NCBI GenBank assembly: GCA_016933955.1
Contig: JAFGTT010000031.1
Span: 49,184-113,183, forward strand
Length of the DNA stretch: 64,000 bases
Direction: 5' to 3'
From: Candidatus Zixiibacteriota bacterium
Lineage (GTDB): Bacteria; Zixibacteria; MSB-5A5; GN15; PGXB01
Part shown: one piece after another, positions 58,092 through 64,000 of the stretch
Numbering within the stretch: the first letter of the stretch is position 1
How the letters are laid out: each line of letters begins with the position of its first letter
The notes under the pieces: model-generated
Database searches by the model: none
What the model was told of the DNA's origin: nothing
Seen by the model: the letters and a program-made list of their open reading frames with translations, nothing else
Program-made: the position numbers and the translations under genes

Positions 58092-61000
58092 CTAAGGGCA
58101 AACCGGCTGCGGCCCGCTCTTATAAAGGTAATTTATCAAGTATGTTACATCAAGGATATTGATGGAACCGGAATTATTAACATCCCCTGAAGCCTGCGGA
58201 ACAGGAGCCGGTCCCGAAAGATAGAGATAATTGATAAGATAGGTGGCATCAAGGATATTAACTCCACCGCTTTGATTGACATCACCGCAGATGAAGGCAA
58301 GTTCGGTGGCAAACGAACGAGCCGTACTCCATTCGCCCCATCCGGCCGCGTTGTGAGCCTGAACCCGCCAGTAATAAGTGGTACCCTCAAGCAGATCCGA
58401 AACCTCGTAAGTCGAAACGGACATGCTTATTTCTTTTACCGGTTCGGTAAATGAAATATTCGAATCAATCTGAAGAGCATAGTTGTCCACCCCGGATAGG
58501 TCATCCCAATCAAAGGCGATCGGCAAAGCGACCTCCTCGGCGCCATCGGCTGGATAAACCGGGGTTGGTGCCGGAGGCGGGGCCAACTGGTTTTCAACCG
58601 TTAAGGTAACCGGAACATTCTGGGTCGGCAGATCGGGATCATTACTGACAATTGTCAACTGGCCGGTGTATTCACCCTCATTAAGATCAGCAGCATCGAA
58701 CGAAACCGCAATGGTGTCGGAAGCATAGGGATCGACCGAACCGGAAGCGGAACTGATATTAAGCCAGCCGGCGGCTCCGAGCGATACCGCCAGATTATCA
58801 TGCATATAGGCGGCATTATAAACGACCTGCAAACCGTCATCGCCGGCATCGTTTTCGATTCCGATTGTCGCCCCGGATAAACCATCGGCATCGGAACCGG
58901 GATCCATCGTCAGGTACTGAAGCAAAAGCCTGCCATTGGGGTACAGAATGGCCTGAAACGTCAGTGATCCGGTCCCGCCGCTGGAAGTATAATTCCGAAT
59001 GCTGACAAAACTGACAACAAACCGAGCCTCCGATGCATCATAATAATAGTATATATTGCCGCCCTGGCGCGGATCAAGATCGTCCCACCACATGGCAATA
59101 TAATTATTGGGCGTGGCCGAGTTGGGTATTGCGACATTGGTACGGGTTCTGACTCCGGAGTCGAAAGACAAAATACCGTTGGACCCGATATAGATACTTG
59201 AATAGCTGTTTTCATAAAAGGGGAAATCGAATCCGATTACAATCGCCCCGGTCGTATCATCATCACCAAGGCCGGACACCTCGGTACCGACGGTCGATAT
59301 ATCGATCCATCCAAAATCCGGTCCGGCCGGATCATCGGAATCAACCCAGCTGTAACCCCAGGTGTCGGGGCCGCCCGCACTCTTATCAACTCCTCCGAAG
59401 AAGGGTTCATTACTCCCCGATTCATCTCTATCGACAGGTCGATAACCGATCGGTTCGGGATTGAGGGAAGATATCGGCAGAGTCACCGCCTTGCCATTGA
59501 ACATCTGGCGGCTGATCGCATAATCGAGGCGACCCGGTCCGTTGTTTGATATGATGAAGTCCTGAGATGATTGTCCATCGGTTTCCAGTGTTTCGCTGAT
59601 CGATGTTTCCGGCAGGAAAATATCGGGTGCATAAATGTGCAGATTAACCGAAATATCACCGCTGGATAAATCAGGATCATTGCTGGTAAAGGTAATCTCG
59701 CCGGTATGATCCCCCGGAGTCAGACCTTCGGTAACGATTTCCACGGGAAGTATCAGGCTGTCACCGATATCGATATTATGCTGATCACGATCGAAATCGA
59801 TCCAGCTGTCGGTGGAATTGAACATGATTCTCAGCAGGGCGGACCCGTTATTATATATTTTCAGATATTTCTGATCGGTATCTCCCGGCTGGAGTGAATC
59901 TCTAATGTCATCAGGCGTGTAAGACAGCTCGGGTTCACCCCCGGTACCCTCACCATATCCGGTAATAATTATATCATCGATATTCCAGCCGCAATAAACC
60001 TGCGAACCATCGGTCGGCCCGATTCCGAACCGGATACGGAAATCGGGATTACTGTCGGCGTAAGCGGCCACATCATAAACCTGTTCGCTCCATGACGATT
60101 CATCCATAGTCCCGGAATTCTGAAAGAGAGTCGTCCATGAGGTGCCGTCGTACACATCGAAATAAGCATGGTCATAACTGCTGCTTTCGACACCCAGCCA
60201 GCGGTAGAAGCTGATTCCCACATTGCTGAAATTGGAGCAATCGATATAGGGCGAAGTTATCCAGTAGGTGGTGCTGAGACCGCTGCTATAGGCACCGTCC
60301 ACGGCTGTCAGATCATTGCCCATCAGGTAATTGTCAGATGTCGGAGTATGATCCGAGGCGGGGTCACCGGTGCCGTTGCCGCCGGTTCCTCCGGTGGCGG
60401 GTCCGATCTGCCATTCGCCGGAGCCGCCCAGCCCGGACCAACCCTGTTCAAAAGAGAAATCCTCATAAAAAACCTGGGTTCTGGTACCGATGAAATAGTT
60501 GAAATTGAGCTGTTCGGAATAACCCCCATCGGCAGTGACATCCAGGGTTAAATCAAAATATCGATAGTTTGATGATTCTTCTGAAATAATAAACTCATAC
60601 TGAACGGTTGAGATAGCTGTCCCGCCTTCGGCCGTGATGGTCGGGAAGGTCGAGCTGTTCTGGGTGACTGAAACATCGGGATCGGTGGTGGAGAGAATGC
60701 CAAGCGTATTATAGGCATTACCGCCGCCATTATTTTTCAAGGTAATATTCAAGGAAACCGTGTCTCCCGGACCAGCCTCGGGTCCGTTGTGGCTTTGAAA
60801 AACCAGAACCGGATCATCGCTGAGAGGTTGCAGAGCGACATCGAGCCGGACAGCGTGATTGTCGGTAACGGTAACATTATTTTCCGTGTGGGTCACATAA
60901 CCCGGAGCGCTGATTTCGACCGTATAGGTTCCAGCCTCGATCATCCGGTGATAGTCGCCGACATCGGGATCGGTTTTAACCTGGGAATTATCGAAATCGT

Positions 61001-62210
61001 GGCCAACAATGGTTATAGTCGCGTCAAGAGGCAAAGAAGTAACCGCATCAGTAATAATTCCTCTGATACCGTTCAACCCGTTTTCGAACCAGTTGAGAAA
61101 AGAACTGCGGTTGTAAATCCAGTGAGCCGGGAGTTGACTGCCGGGAAGAAGCATGGTGGTCGAAAGCTCTATGGTTACCTCGCGGCAACCATGCCACCAG
61201 TTCATATAATCCTGGCGGCCGCCATCGACTTCGTACCAGGCATACCCGTTGGTGATACCGTCATTGAAACCATCCATATAGCCGCTGCTGTAAGCATGAA
61301 CGGTGTCGGCATAGGCTTGAGAGACATCAATATACCATTGGTTGTCGGCATGGAGAGTGGACCAGGTATCCCAGGGATAATTGACCACTTCGGCCCCGCC
61401 GTGAAAATTGGCGGATATGACGAATTTATTGGCTTCCGCCAGATTCATCATGACGATGGTTTCCGGTTGCCAGGGATACCCATCGGGATGGTCACCGTCC
61501 TGGGGATCGGGAAAATTTCGATTGATATCGACGCCGTTGGCATTATACCGGGTGGCTCCGGAAACCGAACTGTTACCGCCGGCATAGGTGCCATCCGGGT
61601 TGGCCAGCGGATTGATCCAGATTTCGCAGCTGTCCACCAGGCGGGTAACCAGAGAATCGGTTCCGTAGGCATTCAGAAGGGAATCAATCAGACGCAACAT
61701 CAGTATATAACCGGTTGTTTCATTACCGTGCATGGTGGACGTGAACATCACTTCCGGCTCATCTTCCTCGGATCCGAGATTGTCGGAAATACGGGCAAAA
61801 AGAATATCCCGCCCTTCGACCGTCTGGCCGGCGTTGACGATTTCACACAAACCCGGGAAATCGCTTTCGAATTCATACATCATATCCACATAAGCTGTGT
61901 AAGTCGGATACGAATCCCAGGCCTTGATATCGTCCTTGGAAACAGCCATTTCGGGCTCAATCAATGTTCCTGGATGAGGTAAGACAGTTATGGAATATCC
62001 CAGATCCCGGAAATCCTGAAACTGCCTTTCATTGGCATATGCAAAAACAGTGTTGCCTTCGACATTATCTATTGAGATTAACTTGGTAATCTTGCCCAAC
62101 TCCTCTCTGGAGTCGATAGTGAACTTGAAATAGGCCTCCGATGAGACGGCGGCAAGAGGGGCGAGGATAAATACGAGGGCGATAAAGGAGAGAAGAAATA
62201 AGTGTTTCAT
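58092..62210 (-). CDS. Secreted M14 zinc carboxypeptidase with dockerin tail
   Basis: 1372 residues from ATG 62210 (a GTG lies four codons upstream). Signal peptide MKHLFLLSFIALVFILAPLA. M14 domain at about 95-385: FTSTMHGNETTGYILMLRLI with His161 and Glu164, NPLANPDG, RYNANGVDINRNFPDP (Arg231), SANFHGGAEVVNYPWDTW with His270, and REVTIELSTTML with Glu348, a full zinc and catalytic set. Then a carboxypeptidase-regulatory-like domain, a CARDB-like region, a MAM-like domain (EDFSFEQGWSGLGGSGEWQI), beta-sandwich regions and a fibronectin type III-like domain (ALQIDSNISFTEPVKEISMS). The C-terminal double dockerin ends QPVCP. Confidence 0.92.
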   Translation of the reverse strand: MKHLFLLSFIALVFILAPLAAVSSEAYFKFTIDSREELGKITKLISIDNVEGNTVFAYANERQFQDFRDLGYSITVLPHPGTLIEPEMAVSKDDIKAWDSYPTYTAYVDMMYEFESDFPGLCEIVNAGQTVEGRDILFARISDNLGSEEDEPEVMFTSTMHGNETTGYILMLRLIDSLLNAYGTDSLVTRLVDSCEIWINPLANPDGTYAGGNSSVSGATRYNANGVDINRNFPDPQDGDHPDGYPWQPETIVMMNLAEANKFVISANFHGGAEVVNYPWDTWSTLHADNQWYIDVSQAYADTVHAYSSGYMDGFNDGITNGYAWYEVDGGRQDYMNWWHGCREVTIELSTTMLLPGSQLPAHWIYNRSSFLNWFENGLNGIRGIITDAVTSLPLDATITIVGHDFDNSQVKTDPDVGDYHRMIEAGTYTVEISAPGYVTHTENNVTVTDNHAVRLDVALQPLSDDPVLVFQSHNGPEAGPGDTVSLNITLKNNGGGNAYNTLGILSTTDPDVSVTQNSSTFPTITAEGGTAISTVQYEFIISEESSNYRYFDLTLDVTADGGYSEQLNFNYFIGTRTQVFYEDFSFEQGWSGLGGSGEWQIGPATGGTGGNGTGDPASDHTPTSDNYLMGNDLTAVDGAYSSGLSTTYWITSPYIDCSNFSNVGISFYRWLGVESSSYDHAYFDVYDGTSWTTLFQNSGTMDESSWSEQVYDVAAYADSNPDFRIRFGIGPTDGSQVYCGWNIDDIIITGYGEGTGGEPELSYTPDDIRDSLQPGDTDQKYLKIYNNGSALLRIMFNSTDSWIDFDRDQHNIDIGDSLILPVEIVTEGLTPGDHTGEITFTSNDPDLSSGDISVNLHIYAPDIFLPETSISETLETDGQSSQDFIISNNGPGRLDYAISRQMFNGKAVTLPISSLNPEPIGYRPVDRDESGSNEPFFGGVDKSAGGPDTWGYSWVDSDDPAGPDFGWIDISTVGTEVSGLGDDDTTGAIVIGFDFPFYENSYSSIYIGSNGILSFDSGVRTRTNVAIPNSATPNNYIAMWWDDLDPRQGGNIYYYYDASEARFVVSFVSIRNYTSSGGTGSLTFQAILYPNGRLLLQYLTMDPGSDADGLSGATIGIENDAGDDGLQVVYNAAYMHDNLAVSLGAAGWLNISSASGSVDPYASDTIAVSFDAADLNEGEYTGQLTIVSNDPDLPTQNVPVTLTVENQLAPPPAPTPVYPADGAEEVALPIAFDWDDLSGVDNYALQIDSNISFTEPVKEISMSVSTYEVSDLLEGTTYYWRVQAHNAAGWGEWSTARSFATELAFICGDVNQSGGVNILDATYLINYLYLSGPAPVPQASGDVNNSGSINILDVTYLINYLYKSGPQPVCP

Positions 62211-62416
62211 CTTACATCTCACAAAGGTATGTAATTATAGGTCCAGGCGGCGGTCATAGCGGGGACCGTCGTCATGTGGTTAGTTTCCTTATTCACTGTA
62301 AGATAAATACTTTTTTAATTCTGTCAATCAATTAAAAACCGCCCGGATCGAGTATCCGGATGTCCGGTTTCAATTTACAGCCATTGCCCGACTCCCTGAA
62401 TATGTCATCCGATGTT

Positions 62417-63823
62417 TTACCCGTGTTTTTTTGACGAGAAATTAAGCGATCTGGTGGTTTCACGGGTTTGCTTTACCAATTGTTGAATTCTCCGACTGGC
62501 TTCGGAAACACGAGAATTGAAACCGGGTTCAAGCATGTTGAGATTCTCGAGATTGCCTTTTGATGAAATCGTCAGCGGCCGGTTATTTCGCCGTTTTTTA
62601 TCCGGGATTTCATTATCTGTTTCAGGTCTGGAGGAACGATAATCAGGTGATTTCTCTTCACCGCGTTTAAGGCTGATTTTCAGCCGTCTTTTTTCCTGAT
62701 TATAATCGGAAATTACCCGGATGATATCGAGATTGTGACGTCCGGCGGTTTTCAGTTTTTCAAGAGCACTATTCAGAAAATGTGATAGATTTCCATTATC
62801 ATCGGATTTAATATTTTTAATCTGCTCCAGGGTGTCACCCTTAAGTTTATTGAATAACAAATCCTCATCGCTGATGGTATGACTCCCGGTAAAAGACATG
62901 AGGATAATAATGAAATCGATCACAAAGGCCAGAACCATTGAAAAAATGGCCAGGTGATCAAGAGCAAACAGGTCGCCAATAACCATAAGAAAAGCCTGTT
63001 GATTGCTGGTCGGGGATTCAACATACCGGGCCAGGAAAGGCGGCCCCGGCACCTCTATTTTTCCCGCCATAACAGCCCCGGCGGCCGCGGTCGGAAATTC
63101 TACCCAGGCGGAGTTGACCAGAAGATTCTGGTCGGTTACCGGCAGGGCGCTATTAAGGATAAGGGAGAGAGAATCGACCCGACTGATATAAGATTCAATG
63201 AAAGCCAGGTTTCGGCGGGCCTGATCCTGCTGAGTCAGAAGATAATTAAGTATGATTCCTTTGCCTTTGCCCTGGCGGTAATCGCGTCCTTCCCGCTTTT
63301 CCCAGGACTCGACCGTTCGCCGGGCACCCTCGATAATAGCCTGAACGAAGGCGTCATTACTGCCCTCATCGACCACCGTTGCCCAGCCTTTGTCCTGCTC
63401 CAGTTGAAGAAGTTGTCCGATTCGTTCCACCTGGTATCGTCCGGTTTGGGCCGCCTCGCGCGCCTTCATGCGATACTGGGCCATAACCGGCCGGGCGGCC
63501 TCGGCATATCCCGCCCGGGCATCGTGCGACCGGGTCGGTGATTTCAGAGCTGTGTCAAAATTGGCATAGGAAAAAAAGATTGAAAAAGTGGCCGCGGCCA
63601 GAAACACGGTGACATATTTAGCTCGGTTGGTTTTTATTTTCATCAAACTCCAGGCGATTCCAAGAAGGGCTATCTGCAATCCGAAAGAACCGATCAGAGC
63701 CAGAGGCGTGTTCAGCAGGATTTTCATTCCATAATAGGTCGTGAAAAATGACAGGATAGAAAGAAGAAATATGCCGGTATATATCATGATGGCTGTGAGC
63801 CCGTTTAATCTGGTCGAAAACAT
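62417..63823 (-). CDS. Membrane protein of unknown function with coiled cytoplasmic tail
   Basis: 468 residues, not recognised. Three TM helices lie in residues 8-90 (IMIYTGIFLLSILSFFTTYY, LALIGSFGLQIALLGIAWSL, YVTVFLAAATFSIFFSYANF). An extracytoplasmic domain of about 200 residues follows, helical and charged (SHDARAGYAEAARPVMAQYR MKAREAAQTGRY, NLAFIESYISRVDSLSLILN). One further TM helix (AIFSMVLAFVIDFIIILMSF) lies near 300-320, then a basic cytoplasmic tail of about 150 residues (KISLKRGEEKSPDYR, RIQQLVKQTRETTRSLNFSS). The layout is that of a membrane sensor or coupling protein, but no domain is identified. AAGGGG precedes the ATG. Stands alone between the two dockerin genes. Confidence 0.7.
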   Translation of the reverse strand: MFSTRLNGLTAIMIYTGIFLLSILSFFTTYYGMKILLNTPLALIGSFGLQIALLGIAWSLMKIKTNRAKYVTVFLAAATFSIFFSYANFDTALKSPTRSHDARAGYAEAARPVMAQYRMKAREAAQTGRYQVERIGQLLQLEQDKGWATVVDEGSNDAFVQAIIEGARRTVESWEKREGRDYRQGKGKGIILNYLLTQQDQARRNLAFIESYISRVDSLSLILNSALPVTDQNLLVNSAWVEFPTAAAGAVMAGKIEVPGPPFLARYVESPTSNQQAFLMVIGDLFALDHLAIFSMVLAFVIDFIIILMSFTGSHTISDEDLLFNKLKGDTLEQIKNIKSDDNGNLSHFLNSALEKLKTAGRHNLDIIRVISDYNQEKRRLKISLKRGEEKSPDYRSSRPETDNEIPDKKRRNNRPLTISSKGNLENLNMLEPGFNSRVSEASRRIQQLVKQTRETTRSLNFSSKKHG

Positions 63824-63918
63824 AGGATAACCCCTTCGTCGCCTGATTGTTGAAGCATGTATATATCTACATAGGAAATATCGGCAAAGGGCGGTTATTA
63901 ATTACCGGATAGTCAATG

Positions 63919-63952
63919 AAAACGGGGGATTGGCGAGTTGGCCAATCCCCCG
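63919..63952 (-). terminator. Terminator of the gene entering from the right edge
   Basis: Perfect 12-base stem starting CGGGGGATTGGC and closing with its complement, small loop, then TTTT on the minus strand (63922-63919). Lies 22 bp past the stop of the partial gene. Confidence 0.88.
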
Positions 63953-63973
63953 GATAAACGGAGTTAAGCAGAT

Positions 63974-64000
63974 TTAGGGCTGGCAGATGGGTGCCGGGCC
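63974..64000 (-). CDS. C-terminal end of another dockerin-tailed protein (partial)
   Basis: Only nine codons are in the window: GPAPICQP and a TAA at 63976-63974. The ending matches the PVPICQ, QPVCP and GPAPTHP ends of the three full dockerin proteins in this window, so it is most likely the last residues of a fourth. The terminator just beyond supports a real gene end. The rest lies outside the window. Confidence 0.6.
   Translation of the reverse strand, partial: GPAPICQP

Noticed and set aside
60789..61982. 397-codon open frame opposite the M14 peptidase gene
   Set aside because: The minus-strand protein has a full catalytic set and signal peptide; the plus frame is low-complexity Ile/Gly/Asp-rich and has no homology.

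Overview
The window reads as one contig piece from a diderm (Gram-negative-type) bacterium, most likely an uncultured lineage of the FCB superphylum close to candidate phylum Zixibacteria. This placement is an inference. It rests on LPS genes (lpxH, lptF, lptG) next to large secreted proteins that end in duplicated dockerin-type repeats (NILDVTYLINYLY), gingipain-like C25 and M14 peptidases, and a CHAT/ECF-sigma pair. The standard code applies. No CRISPR array, rRNA operon or plasmid/phage replication module is visible.

Region 1 (1-15 kb, minus strand) is a long, tightly packed housekeeping block. In transcription order it runs tilS, hpt, ftsH, folE, folP, cdaA, obgE, dprA, ptsH, ptsI, phosphoglucose/phosphomannose isomerase, panD, a stand-alone sugar nucleotidyltransferase, a small exported protein, a LytR_C protein, rsfS and the start of rho (cut by the window edge). 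Many genes overlap or abut. It joins tRNA modification, purine salvage, membrane proteolysis, folate/pterin synthesis, c-di-AMP synthesis, ribosome assembly and a PTS phosphorelay without any EII.

Region 2 (15-32 kb, mostly plus) holds purL, a 480-bp non-coding patch with three related palindromes, lpxH-panC, a four-gene membrane operon of unknown function (19600-22771), a sugar nucleotidyltransferase, metK-ahcY, then on the minus strand an SDR gene and lptF-lptG, then yhaM-fetA-fetB and tRNA-Ser(GGA). Several promoters here sit so close to the start codon that leaderless mRNAs are predicted.

Region 3 (32.3-36 kb) is a decayed island downstream of tRNA-Ser: a truncated tyrosine integrase, a truncated exported protein, an M23-like peptidase, a lipoprotein and an excisionase-like protein, with visibly AT-richer DNA.

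Region 4 (36-44.6 kb) pairs an exported TPR-CHAT protease-like protein with a convergent ECF sigma/anti-sigma operon, followed by a gingipain-like peptidase with a dockerin tail.

Region 5 (45-52.6 kb) contains ettA, tex and a set of small stress or membrane genes. Region 6 (53-64 kb) carries two giant secreted dockerin proteins (an adhesin-like protein and an M14 carboxypeptidase), an unknown membrane protein, and the last residues of one more dockerin protein at the right edge. The dockerin-tailed secretome, the CHAT/ECF pair and the four-gene membrane operon are the best candidates for undescribed biology.
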